From positions 6,880 through 70,879 of the forward strand of contig JBPBQO010000191.1 in NCBI GenBank assembly GCA_050954785.1: a DNA stretch of 64,000 nt, read 5' to 3'. Shown one piece after another: positions 1 through 8,672 of this stretch. The first letter of the stretch is position 1; the number at the start of each line of letters is the position of its first letter. The DNA comes from Lichenicola sp050954785. Lineage in GTDB: Bacteria > Pseudomonadota > Alphaproteobacteria > Acetobacterales > Acetobacteraceae. Both the position numbers and the translations under genes were made by a program. The notes under the pieces were generated by a model. That model had not been told where the DNA came from. It was given only the letters and a program-made list of their open reading frames with translations, and ran no database searches.

Positions 1-523
1 ACTCGACGAAGAACTCGACGTTATGCTTCAGGCTCTGCTGATAGAGCGTGTGCAGGATAGCATGCCCGGTCCGGTCGGCGGCGGCGCAGGCGCGCGCCAC
101 CGGGGCCTTGCCGTAGTCCGACATGTGGCCGCCGAACGGCCGCTGATAGATGCGGCCATCCTCGGTGCGCGAAAACGGCACGCCGTAATGTTCGAGCTCC
201 TGGATCGCCGGCACCGCCTCGCGGCACATGTATTCGATGGCATCCTGGTCGCCGAGCCAGTCCGAACCCTTCACGGTATCGTACATATGCCAGCGCCAGT
301 TATCCTCGGCCATGTTGCCGAGCGAGGCGCCGATGCCGCCCTGTGCCGCGACCGTATGGCTGCGGGTGGGAAACACCTTGGTGATGCAGGCGGTTTTCAG
401 CCCCGCGGCGCCCATGCCGAGAGTGGAGCGCAGGCCGGAGCCGCCGGCTCCGACGACCACCACGTCATAGGCATGATCGACAATGGTATAGGCGCGGGAG
501 GACGGCAGCGTGATCGCGTTCAT
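1..523 (-). CDS. sdhA: Succinate dehydrogenase flavoprotein subunit, N-terminal part
   Basis: The first 174 residues of the FAD subunit of respiratory complex II are present; the gene runs off the left edge. The FAD dinucleotide motif GAGGSG is at residues 25-30. The segment SHTVAAQGG (His56) contains the histidine that carries covalently bound FAD in this family. The start ATG at 523 gives the usual short leader before the FAD motif. It is the third gene of an sdhCDA operon, separated from sdhD by about 80 bases; sdhB would be expected beyond the window. It oxidises succinate to fumarate on the cytoplasmic face of the inner membrane. Confidence 0.97.
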   Translation of the reverse strand, partial: MNAITLPSSRAYTIVDHAYDVVVVGAGGSGLRSTLGMGAAGLKTACITKVFPTRSHTVAAQGGIGASLGNMAEDNWRWHMYDTVKGSDWLGDQDAIEYMCREAVPAIQELEHYGVPFSRTEDGRIYQRPFGGHMSDYGKAPVARACAAADRTGHAILHTLYQQSLKHNVEFFVE

Positions 524-605
524 CTATCACTCGTTCCAGTCGGCTATGTGTTCCAGCCGGCCTGGCGACATGTCGTCCAGGCTTCGATAGCTTGGATATT
601 GTGTC

Positions 606-1019
606 TCAGGCTGCCGTTGCCCAGAAGGCCATCTTCAGGATTGCGACAATTGAGAACAAGGCGAGCAACAGTGCTGCTCCCTTGTTCAACAGCGAGATCG
701 CCAGGTGCGAGCGCGTGTCGTTGACGTAATCGTCGATCACCACCTGCAGCCCGAGCTGCATGTGGTGGAAGGTCATGATCACCAGCGCCAGCAGCAGGAC
801 CGTATTCACCGGCCGGCCAGCCCAGTGGACCACCGCAAGCTGCGGAACACCGACCAGGGTCAGCACCGACACCACGAACCAGATGGTCAGCGGGATCAGG
901 GCGATCGAGGTGAGCCGCTCGACCCACCAATGCTCGACGCCCGACTTGGAGGCGCCGAGGCCGCGCACCTGTCCCAGTTGCGAGCGCATGGTTTCGACGT
1001 GGAAAAGCTTGTCCGCCAT
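606..1019 (-). CDS. sdhD: Succinate dehydrogenase membrane anchor subunit SdhD
   Basis: A 137-residue protein with three hydrophobic segments, matching the family length. The motif FHHMQLG followed by DDY in the second half is the conserved anchor signature near the haem and quinone site. The ATG at 1019 is preceded by GGGGAG at good spacing, so I chose it over an upstream in-frame ATG at 1061 that would extend into sdhC. It lies directly downstream of sdhC (4-base gap) and upstream of sdhA. With SdhC it holds the catalytic subunits on the membrane and forms the ubiquinone site. Confidence 0.94.
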   Translation of the reverse strand: MADKLFHVETMRSQLGQVRGLGASKSGVEHWWVERLTSIALIPLTIWFVVSVLTLVGVPQLAVVHWAGRPVNTVLLLALVIMTFHHMQLGLQVVIDDYVNDTRSHLAISLLNKGAALLLALFSIVAILKMAFWATAA

Positions 1020-1023
1020 GTTC

Positions 1024-1494
1024 TCAGCTCCCCGATACGGTCGCGGGAACCGGTGCGCCATGGGTCCATAGGCTAAGACCTATCGCCCAGATCAGCAGGG
1101 TCAGGATAATGGTCGCTGCAATGGCGATCAGCGCGGTTTTATGAAAGACCGGCTTGGCAAAGCCGTAGCCGGCATCCCAGGCGAGATGGCGCAGGCTGGC
1201 CATGAAATGAAATACCAGCGCCGCAGTCCAGCCGAACAGCACGATCATGCCGAACGGATTGCCAACGACACGCTGGACGGTATCGTAACCGGCCGGACCG
1301 CTTGCAGCGGCCACCAGCCACCACACCAGAAGTAACGTCCCCAAAGAGCTTACGATGCCCGAGATCCGGTTCGCGCCCGACATCACCATCGACAACTGCA
1401 ACCGATAGACCTGCAGGTGCGGAGACATCGGCCGGCGCACCAGAGTGCCGTCGCTTCGTTGCGCCACGAACAGCGCGTCACGGACATCTTTCAT
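1024..1494 (-). CDS. sdhC: Succinate dehydrogenase cytochrome b556 subunit SdhC
   Basis: A 156-residue, three-helix membrane protein. The N-terminal segment RPMSPHLQVYR is the SdhC signature, and FHFMASLRHLAWD in the middle corresponds to the conserved H-x-RHL-x-WD region that ligates haem b. The usual HRxTG stretch reads NRISG here, a mild deviation. It is the first gene of the sdhCDA operon. In the roughly 140 bases upstream there are TTGACA- and TTGACC-like elements on the minus strand, but no convincing -10 partner. Confidence 0.94.
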   Translation of the reverse strand: MKDVRDALFVAQRSDGTLVRRPMSPHLQVYRLQLSMVMSGANRISGIVSSLGTLLLVWWLVAAASGPAGYDTVQRVVGNPFGMIVLFGWTAALVFHFMASLRHLAWDAGYGFAKPVFHKTALIAIAATIILTLLIWAIGLSLWTHGAPVPATVSGS

Positions 1495-1631
1495 GGGAGT
1501 ACGGGATACTTCCTTGATGTGGCTCTGGAATGTCCGGAACCCACGTTGACACGAATGGTCCTACGCCGAGCGCAACACATGGTCAACGCGGTCACTGTGC
1601 AGTGCAACATAGTGTCAAGGGACAAGAATTG

Positions 1632-2984
1632 TCAGCGGCCGGACACCCGGTAGAGCCGGTTTCTCGGATCCAGCCGGATCTGCCCTGCCTGTTCGGCCCG
1701 CGACAGCCAGGCCTGCGCTTGCGGCAGCATGAGATCGAATGCATGGGCGACGGCTTCTTGCGTATGCGGTCCGAGCGCCAGCAACGCGAGCAACTGCTCG
1801 GTGAAGGCGTCGAACAACGCCAGGCCCCGTGCTGGGGCCGGTGCCGGTACCGATGGTGCAACCAACTCGGTCGTCCTGCCCGATGGAACCAGACGCAACG
1901 GCGTCCGGACCGGGCCGGTCTCGTCGCCCGCAGGCCGGCCGCGTGTCGGCGACGGCGCCTGCGGCTCCGCGAACCCGACCAGGGTTGGACCCGGTGCCCG
2001 CGTGGATATCAATGCCGAATGATCGAAGCTGGACGTGTCGGTGGCGAATGGCCGCGGCTCGGTGACGACAGGAGCGATGCCGGGCGCCGACAGCAACGTG
2101 CGCGGGCTGACGGTCCCGTTCGGCAGAGGGTGCGCGCCGATACGCATCAGCCGGCGTGCGTCATGGTCGGCATCGCGCACCCAGACCGGCACCCAGCTCC
2201 GTTCGAGGGCCTCGATCGCACCGGCCCAGCGCCCGCCGTCGCGGCTGACACCGACCAGGACCGCGGCGTCCGAAAGACCGTAGATGCAGCGCTCGGCGGA
2301 CAAGGACGCCGACGCGGCGAATGCCGCCTCCGGCTCGCTGCTCGATACCAGCACCAGAGAGCCGGTCGCGTCCGTTTCGTCGGACTGCCGGCCGATCAGA
2401 TTCAGCAGGCCGTCCGCCACGACCACGATCGTATCGCCGCCGCGCGCGCGACCGACGAGCATCGCCTTGCTTTCGACGCCGCGTCCGGCCGAGACGGTGG
2501 ACAGGCCGGACGTCGCGATCTGCTCGGCGAGACGCGTGGCAAAGCTGCCGGCATCGGCGGGCGCCTCGTCGCCGGCGATCAGGGCGATGCCACCCCGGTT
2601 GAGCAGCGCACGGTCGCCGAAACCGAACAGGACCGGTGGCGCATCGCCGCGCAGGCGCCGCTTCAGGCGTTTCGGATAATCGAGGTCGACCCGTCCGATT
2701 GCCCAGATCCCGGCTTCCTGCCAGCGATCGAGACAGGCCGACAATGCCGTGCCACGGCCAAGCAGGGCAACGATCCGGCTGGTCGAAACCGCGTCGTCCC
2801 AGTCAGCCAGATGCCGGATCGGGTCGTGCAGCAGGTCTCCGGGTTGAAGCTGTCGCTTCTTGAGCCAGCCGGCGAGCCGGGTCCACTGGGTATCGTCGAG
2901 CGGGTCGTGCACGGCCGATGCCTTCGTGCCGCCGAAACGGGCAGTGAGAAGCAGCAATGCCTGCGTCTGTGGAGTGATGGACAT
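1632..2984 (-). CDS. Divergent DprA-like protein
   Basis: 450 residues. The N-terminal part (about 1-75) starts TQALLLLTARFGG and is helical, as in stand-alone DprA-like proteins. A Rossmann-type domain follows (about 100-265): YPKRLKRRL, then IALIAGDEAPADAG in the place of the usual IVGSR motif, then STVSAGRGVESKAM in the place of SGGAxGIDxxAH, and a glycine-rich gGDTIVVVADGL strand. The last 60 residues resemble a winged helix, as at the DprA C terminus. A proline/threonine-rich linker of about 70 residues lies between. DprA loads RecA on single-stranded DNA in transformation; the changed motifs here make that function uncertain. It stands alone, with no com genes around it. Confidence 0.72.
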   Translation of the reverse strand: MSITPQTQALLLLTARFGGTKASAVHDPLDDTQWTRLAGWLKKRQLQPGDLLHDPIRHLADWDDAVSTSRIVALLGRGTALSACLDRWQEAGIWAIGRVDLDYPKRLKRRLRGDAPPVLFGFGDRALLNRGGIALIAGDEAPADAGSFATRLAEQIATSGLSTVSAGRGVESKAMLVGRARGGDTIVVVADGLLNLIGRQSDETDATGSLVLVSSSEPEAAFAASASLSAERCIYGLSDAAVLVGVSRDGGRWAGAIEALERSWVPVWVRDADHDARRLMRIGAHPLPNGTVSPRTLLSAPGIAPVVTEPRPFATDTSSFDHSALISTRAPGPTLVGFAEPQAPSPTRGRPAGDETGPVRTPLRLVPSGRTTELVAPSVPAPAPARGLALFDAFTEQLLALLALGPHTQEAVAHAFDLMLPQAQAWLSRAEQAGQIRLDPRNRLYRVSGR

Positions 2985-3057
2985 TTTGTCCTCATGTGAA
3001 CCGGCGGCCGGGTGTTCGGCTCTCGACCGTCAGGTGCTTCTATCCGCTATGAGCGGG

Positions 3058-3447
3058 TCATCGCGTCGAGGCCAGCACGTGGAGGACCGGCGGCGGCAGG
3101 TCGATGACCGGCGGCGTGATCAGGGTCGGCACTGCCAGCGCGGGTGTGCTTCCGGCCTTCGGAGCAGCAGCCGGACCATGCACCACATCGACCGGCACCA
3201 GGGTTGGCCATGGCAGGGCGGCGACATGGACCGGATGATGCAGATCCGCCCAGGCCGGACGATACGCCGTCGCCAGGTGACGCAGCGCCAGATACAGCGC
3301 GACCTGGGCCAGGATGGCAACGATCACGCCGAGAAGGCGCACGAACGGTGCGCGCGGCGGCCGCGGCGGCTCGGCACCCGGCCGCCAGACATAGAACGGC
3401 TCCGGCGGGCGCCTTGCCAGTCCGAGTCGGGAGAGAAGCGGGCTCAG
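3058..3447 (-). CDS. Small proline-rich single-pass membrane protein (hypothetical)
   Basis: An open frame ends at 3058 and continues past the end of asd. The part beyond asd encodes a basic, proline-rich stretch (PPEPFYVWRPGAEPPRPP), one clear membrane helix (VRLLGVIVAILAQVALYLAL) and a proline-rich tail ending HVLASTR. No ATG occurs in the non-overlapping part, so the real start is probably a GTG or TTG inside the end of asd; the 3447 boundary is approximate. Composition and frame look coding, but no family is recognised. It would be translationally coupled to asd. Confidence 0.45.
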   Translation of the reverse strand: MSPLLSRLGLARRPPEPFYVWRPGAEPPRPPRAPFVRLLGVIVAILAQVALYLALRHLATAYRPAWADLHHPVHVAALPWPTLVPVDVVHGPAAAPKAGSTPALAVPTLITPPVIDLPPPVLHVLASTR

Positions 3448-4475
3448 GCGGCCTTCTTCGCCAGCAGGTCGAGGGCGATCAACGCCTCGGCGATCTGCAC
3501 GGCATTCAGGGCCGCGCCCTTGCGAAGGTTGTCGGACACACACCAGAACGCCAGCCCGTTCGGCACGGTCGGGTCGATGCGCAGCCGGCTGACATAGACC
3601 GCGTCCTCGCCGGCGCAATCGATCGGCGTGACGTAGCCGCCATCCTCGCGATGGTCGTGCAGCACCACCCCGGGCGCATCGCGCAGGAGCTGGCGGGCGC
3701 GTTCGAGATCCACCTTCTCCTCGAATTCGACCACGATCGATTCCGCATGGCCGATGAACACCGGCACCCGCACGCAGGTGGCGATCACCGCGATGTCGGG
3801 ATCGAGGATCTTGCGTGTCTCGACCGCCATCTTCCACTCCTCCTTGGTCGCGCCATCGTCCATGAAGCGATCGATGTGCGGGATCACGTTGAAGGCGATC
3901 TGCTTGGTGAACTGCTCCGAGGTCGGCGGATCGCCGACGAAGCTGCCCTTGGACTGCACGAACAGCTCGTCCATGCCTTCCTTGCCGGCGCCGGACACGG
4001 CCTGATAGGTCGAGACCACCACCCGCTTGGCGGTGAACTCGTCGTGCAGCGGCTTCAGCGCCACCACCATCTGGATCGTCGAGCAGTTCGGGTTGGCGAT
4101 GATGCGGCGCTTGGTGAAGCGCTTCAGTGCGTCGACGTTCACCTCCGGCACCACTAGCGGCACGTCGTGGTCCATGCGGAACTGGCTGGTGTTGTCGATC
4201 ACGATGCAGCCGGCAGCGGCGGCACGCGGCGCATGCACCGCCGAGATCGCCGCGCCAGGGCTGAACAGGGCGATGTCCCAGCCATTGAAATCGAACGTCT
4301 CGAGGTTCTGCACCTTGAGCACGCGCTTCTCGCCGAACGAGATCTCGTGTCCGACCGAACGGTGCGACGCGAGGATGGCGATCTCGTCGACCGGGAAATC
4401 GCGCTCGGCGAGAGTCTTGATAATTTCGCGCCCGACTGCTCCGGTGGCTCCAACGACAGCGACGCGATAACCCAT
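3444..4475 (-). CDS. asd: Aspartate-semialdehyde dehydrogenase
   Basis: 343 residues, the normal family size. It reduces beta-aspartyl phosphate with NADPH to aspartate semialdehyde, the branch point to lysine/diaminopimelate, threonine and methionine. The NADP-binding motif GATGAVG is at residues 9-15, and the catalytic cysteine is Cys131 in ANPNCSTIQ. Further family signatures are GAGKEGMDELF and IDRFMDDGATKEE. The start MGYRVAVVGAT at 4475 was chosen over a longer frame whose N-terminal 89 residues lack any family similarity. It is transcribed away from the glucoamylase gene, with a 230-base divergent promoter region between them. Confidence 0.96.
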   Translation of the reverse strand: MGYRVAVVGATGAVGREIIKTLAERDFPVDEIAILASHRSVGHEISFGEKRVLKVQNLETFDFNGWDIALFSPGAAISAVHAPRAAAAGCIVIDNTSQFRMDHDVPLVVPEVNVDALKRFTKRRIIANPNCSTIQMVVALKPLHDEFTAKRVVVSTYQAVSGAGKEGMDELFVQSKGSFVGDPPTSEQFTKQIAFNVIPHIDRFMDDGATKEEWKMAVETRKILDPDIAVIATCVRVPVFIGHAESIVVEFEEKVDLERARQLLRDAPGVVLHDHREDGGYVTPIDCAGEDAVYVSRLRIDPTVPNGLAFWCVSDNLRKGAALNAVQIAEALIALDLLAKKAA

Positions 4476-4705
4476 GGTCCTGGTCCTTGGCTCCTCGGGC
4501 GAGCAGGCTCCGAGGTCGGTTCCGGCCGGCGAGGCGATGTGGGAGAAGGGTCTGCTAGCGCGTCGGGGCGGTATCGCGCAACAAGTGAGCGAGCAGCCGA
4601 GCCCTGCGCCGTATTGATGTGGGTTTCGGTCGCGAAGGAACCACGTCTTTCGAGGCGGCGTTTGGGCCACGACTTGAATTCGAACCAGTCGGGGGACTGC
4701 GCTGA

Positions 4706-6925
4706 ATGGCGGATGCGCCTGGAGAACCGGGGCAGCCGCCACGTTGGCAGCCGATCGGCAAGAACGGGATCGGCCGCAGCCTGACCGATGATTCGCGCGT
4801 GTGGTTCACGCTCGGCAACGGCATCCTGAACGAGATCGCCTATCCACGAATCGAACAGACCGCGGTGCGCGACTTCGGCCTGATCGTCACCGACGGAGAA
4901 ACATTGTTCGCCGAGGAGCGGCGCGACTGCACGACCGCGATCGAGCCGGTCCGGGCAGGCGTTCCCGCCTATCGGCTGACCGGCACCCATGATGGCGGCC
5001 GGTTCCGGCTGCACAAGCGGATCATCGCCGATCCGCGCCGTCCGGCGGTGCTGCAGCATGTGCGGCTCGAGGACCTCGCACCCTCGGACGCTGCGTCCGG
5101 GCGCCCCCTGCGCCTGCATGCGCTGCTGGCGCCGCACCTGGTCAATGTCACCGGCATGGGAACGGCCTGGGTCGGCGACTACAAGGGCCAGGCCATGCTG
5201 TTCGCCGAGGCCCAGGGTACCGCGGTGGCACTGGCGGCCAGTTGTGGCTGGCGGGCCCGGTCGGCGGGCTATGCCGGCATCAGCGACGGCTGGCAGGATC
5301 TGTCGCGGCATCGCCGGATGACCTGGGAATATGAGCGCGCGATCAACGGCAACGTCGCCCTGACCGGCGAACTCGATCTCGACGAGGATCGACCCGAGCT
5401 GGTGATCTCGCTGGCATTCGGCCGGATCTGGACCGAGGCCGCGATGCGCGCACGGGCCGGCTTGCTCGAGCCGTTCGATGCGCTCGAAGCCGAATACGTC
5501 GCCGGCTGGAGTGGCTGGCTCGGGAAAACCCGCCCGGTCGCCGACGTGCGGCTGGATGCCTACCATACCAGCCTGATGGTGATCCGTACCCACGAATGCC
5601 CGTCCGTGGCCGGTGCGCGAATCGCCAGTCTCGGGGTGCCGTGGGCGGCGCTACAGAGCAACGACTATCCGGCTGCATGCCATCTTGTCCGGGCACGCGA
5701 CGTGGTCGCGGCGGCCACCGCGCTGCTGGCCTCGGGCGACAGCAGCTCGATGATGGCGTCACTCAACTATCTGCATACGGTCCAGGAGCCGGACGGGCAC
5801 TGGCCGCAGAACTTCTGGCTCGATGGCATGTCGGCCTGGCAGGGCACCCAGCTCGACGAAACGGCGCAGCCGGTACTGCTGGCCGACCTGGCCTGGCGGC
5901 ACGGCGTGCTGGACGAGGACGGATTCAGGCAGGTCTGGCCGATGGTCAGGGCGGCTGCTCTGGCGCTGGCCCGGCACGACCCGATGGACGGGCAGGATCG
6001 CTGGGGTCGCTTCGACGGGCTCAAGCTGCATACGCTCGGCGCCGAGATCGCGGCGCTGCTGATCGGGTCGGGATGGGCGGCCCATGCGGGTGAGCCGGAC
6101 CTGCATGGCTTTCTGCTCGACACCGCCGATGCCGTGCACGAACTGCTGTCGGCGCTGCTCGACGAGCCCGGCTCGCCTGCATCGGCGGAAGCTCCGGAAG
6201 CCGATCCGGACATCATCTCGCTGGTGCTGTTCGGTCTCATGACCGTCGATGATCCACGTCTGGCGCGGGCGCTCGACACGATCGATGCGAGCCTGAAGGT
6301 CGAGTTGCCCGGCGGTCCTGCCTGGTGCCGGCGCGGCGACGAGGGATTGCCGCCCCGGCCGGTGCTGACCGCGGAGCGCGCTCTTCTGGCGGTCGAGGCT
6401 GGACGTATGGACGAGGCGGACCTGCTCGTCCGAAGCCTGCAGGCCTGTGCCGGCGAGGGCGGCATGCTGCCCGAGCGGGTGGATAACGAGAACGGCCGGG
6501 GCGGGATGGTGATGCCGCATCTCTGGACCCACTCCAAGCACGTCAAGCTGCTCCGCTCGATCGATGACGCCCAGGATTTCAACCGGCTGGTGCAGGTTCA
6601 GCAGCGTTACGCCGGGAAAACCGTGCTTGCCTCGCGGATCGTGCGCTGGCGGTACGACCACGAGTTGCGCGAAATGCCGCAAGGGCGTGTGCTGCGTGTC
6701 GAGCTGCCGGTGGCGGCCGACCTGCATTGGAGCGACGATGGCTGGGTCAGGATCCAGGACACGCCGGTTGTGGAAATCGGTCCAGGAATATTCGTGGCCG
6801 AACTACCGACAGCCGGGCTCCCGATCGGCAGCATGGTCGTGTTCACCTGGCGTGAACGTGGCAGCGGCGCCTGGCTCGGTATCGATCACCACATCGCGGT
6901 GGTGACCCCGATCAGCGATTCGTAG
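4706..6925 (+). CDS. Glycoside hydrolase family 15 (glucoamylase/glucodextranase-like)
   Basis: 739 residues with no signal peptide, so probably cytoplasmic. The N-terminal beta-sandwich domain begins with RVWFTLGNGILNEIAYPRI, typical of bacterial GH15 enzymes. In the (alpha/alpha)6 barrel, QNFWLDGMSAWQGTQLDETA carries the likely general acid Glu385. The segment GGMLPERVD carries the likely base Glu590; most relatives have LPEQ at this point. These enzymes release glucose from the ends of alpha-glucans or dextrins. zwf begins 54 bases downstream on the same strand, so the pair may pass glucose from storage or imported glucan into hexose-phosphate oxidation. The exact linkage specificity cannot be told. 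Confidence 0.88.
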   Translation: MADAPGEPGQPPRWQPIGKNGIGRSLTDDSRVWFTLGNGILNEIAYPRIEQTAVRDFGLIVTDGETLFAEERRDCTTAIEPVRAGVPAYRLTGTHDGGRFRLHKRIIADPRRPAVLQHVRLEDLAPSDAASGRPLRLHALLAPHLVNVTGMGTAWVGDYKGQAMLFAEAQGTAVALAASCGWRARSAGYAGISDGWQDLSRHRRMTWEYERAINGNVALTGELDLDEDRPELVISLAFGRIWTEAAMRARAGLLEPFDALEAEYVAGWSGWLGKTRPVADVRLDAYHTSLMVIRTHECPSVAGARIASLGVPWAALQSNDYPAACHLVRARDVVAAATALLASGDSSSMMASLNYLHTVQEPDGHWPQNFWLDGMSAWQGTQLDETAQPVLLADLAWRHGVLDEDGFRQVWPMVRAAALALARHDPMDGQDRWGRFDGLKLHTLGAEIAALLIGSGWAAHAGEPDLHGFLLDTADAVHELLSALLDEPGSPASAEAPEADPDIISLVLFGLMTVDDPRLARALDTIDASLKVELPGGPAWCRRGDEGLPPRPVLTAERALLAVEAGRMDEADLLVRSLQACAGEGGMLPERVDNENGRGGMVMPHLWTHSKHVKLLRSIDDAQDFNRLVQVQQRYAGKTVLASRIVRWRYDHELREMPQGRVLRVELPVAADLHWSDDGWVRIQDTPVVEIGPGIFVAELPTAGLPIGSMVVFTWRERGSGAWLGIDHHIAVVTPISDS

Positions 6926-6979
6926 CGCGCTCTCGCCGGATAATACGAATTTTCAACCCACGCATGAGGAGCCTCCCCC

Positions 6980-8524
6980 ATGGATCCAGTCGGAGAAGTA
7001 TCGTCGCTAGCCAAGGCAAAAGAGAAGCTGGCGGCGCCGGCAAGCGCCAAGGCGCCTCCCTGCACCCTGGTGATTTTCGGCGCGCATGGCGACCTGACAA
7101 AGCGGCTGCTCATGCCTGCTCTCTACAATCTGACCGGCGCCGGTCAGCTCGATGACGGGTTCAAGGTCATCGGCGTCGATCGTATCGAGGGTTCCGACCA
7201 GTCCTGGCGGGACGAGCTCGGCAAGACCATGCAGGAATTCACCACCGACCCGAGCGCCGAGTTCTACACGCCCGAAATCAACAAGGGATGGTGGGACGGG
7301 CTGACCTCGCGCTTCGAGTATATGCAGGCCGACTTCACCAACCTCGATCAGCTCGGTCAGCTGAAGCAGAAGGTTACCGGAAACGCCGTGTTCTACCTCG
7401 CGGTAGCCGGGCGCTTCTTCGGAACCATCGTGGAAAACCTTGGCAAGGTCGGCCTGGTGGCCCAGGCGGACAACGCGTTCCGCCGCGTGGTGATCGAGAA
7501 GCCGTTCGGTTCGGACCTGGAGAGCGCCAGGGAGCTGAACGCACGCATCCTCAAGGTGCTCGAAGAAAGCCAGATCTATCGGATCGATCATTTCCTCGGC
7601 AAGGAGACGGTCCAGAACATTCTGGCCATGCGCTTCGGCAACGGCGTGTTCGAGCCGCTATGGCGCCGCGAGTACGTCGACAGCGTGCAGATCACTGCCT
7701 GCGAGACGGTCGGGGTGGAGGGACGCGGCGCGTTCTACGAGCCGACCGGCGCGCTGCGCGACATGATCCCGAACCACCTGTTCCAGTTGCTGGCGATGGT
7801 GGCGATGGAGCCGCCGAACTCGTTCTCGGCCGAGACCGTGCGAACCGCTAAGGAGCAGTTGTTCGAGGCGATCCGGACAGTCGTGCCGGAAAACGCCGTT
7901 CGCGGGCAGTACACGGCCGGCAAGGTTCAGGGCAAGGACGTGCTGGCGTATCGCGACAGCCCGGGCGTTGCCAAGGACAGCAACACCGAAACCTACGTGG
8001 CGCTGAAGCTCGACATCGACAATTGGCGCTGGTCAGGCGTGCCGTTCTACATGCGCACCGGCAAATCGCTGACCGGTCGCCTCACCGAAGTCGTAGTGCA
8101 TTTCAAGCAGGCACCGTTCGCGATGTTCCAGGACACGCCGGTGGACAAGCTGTCCCCCAACAACCTGACGTTGAACATCCAGCCGACCCAGGGCGTCACC
8201 TTGGGGATCAGTGCGAAAATCCCAGGCCCGAAGATGGACCTCGGCGGCGTGGAGATGAAGTTCCGCTACGAAGACGCGTTCAAGCTGACCCCGAACGTCG
8301 GCTACGAAACGCTGCTCTACGATTGCCTGATCGGCGACGAGACGCTGTTCCAGCGCGCCGACAACATCGAGGCTGCCTGGCGGGTGGTCGATCCGGCCCT
8401 GAAGGCATGGGCAGCGGATACTTCGGGACCAGAGCTTTATGAAGCCGGAACGACAGGACCCAAGGGTGCCGATGACTTGCTGGCCAAAGACGGACGCGCC
8501 TGGATGCCCCTGAACCGCGACTAG
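6980..8524 (+). CDS. zwf: Glucose-6-phosphate 1-dehydrogenase
   Basis: 514 residues. It oxidises glucose 6-phosphate to 6-phosphogluconolactone, the first step of the oxidative pentose phosphate and Entner-Doudoroff pathways. The coenzyme motif FGAHGDLTKRLL lies near residues 33-44 (family GxxGDLxxRKL), and the active-site signature RIDHFLGKE is at 201-209. The N-terminal extension of about 30 residues, rich in Ala and Lys, precedes the Rossmann fold. The start ATG at 6980 follows GGAG. It lies just downstream of the GH15 gene. A palindromic element follows the stop codon. Confidence 0.96.
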   Translation: MDPVGEVSSLAKAKEKLAAPASAKAPPCTLVIFGAHGDLTKRLLMPALYNLTGAGQLDDGFKVIGVDRIEGSDQSWRDELGKTMQEFTTDPSAEFYTPEINKGWWDGLTSRFEYMQADFTNLDQLGQLKQKVTGNAVFYLAVAGRFFGTIVENLGKVGLVAQADNAFRRVVIEKPFGSDLESARELNARILKVLEESQIYRIDHFLGKETVQNILAMRFGNGVFEPLWRREYVDSVQITACETVGVEGRGAFYEPTGALRDMIPNHLFQLLAMVAMEPPNSFSAETVRTAKEQLFEAIRTVVPENAVRGQYTAGKVQGKDVLAYRDSPGVAKDSNTETYVALKLDIDNWRWSGVPFYMRTGKSLTGRLTEVVVHFKQAPFAMFQDTPVDKLSPNNLTLNIQPTQGVTLGISAKIPGPKMDLGGVEMKFRYEDAFKLTPNVGYETLLYDCLIGDETLFQRADNIEAAWRVVDPALKAWAADTSGPELYEAGTTGPKGADDLLAKDGRAWMPLNRD

Positions 8525-8526
8525 AG

Positions 8527-8572
8527 CTTTTTCCGATCGAAGCAGATCGGAAGAAACCCCCAGATCTTTGTT
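8527..8572 (-). repeat. Dispersed palindromic intergenic repeat, copy 1
   Basis: TCCGAT and ATCGGA arms separated by eight bases, within the larger inverted pair TTCCGATC (8531-8538) and GATCGGAA (8545-8552). Read on the minus strand the core is TCCGATctgcttcgATCGGA. The core and its flanks match the element at 55226-55278 over about 45 bases in the opposite orientation. It sits right after the zwf stop and may act as a bidirectional mRNA 3' end, although no long T run follows. Confidence 0.6.
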
Positions 8573-8672
8573 TTGGCGGGCATCTTTATCCGATCGAGAA
8601 AGCAAGAACACGCTTTTACAAGCTCGGTCGGGATCATTCGAGATCCCGGCCGGGTCTTCCCGGTATTCTGGC

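Noticed and set aside
1530..2999. Long plus-strand frame (489 codons) across the DprA-like gene
   Set aside because: It is the antisense shadow of a GC-rich gene; Arg/Gln/Pro-rich composition and no domain.
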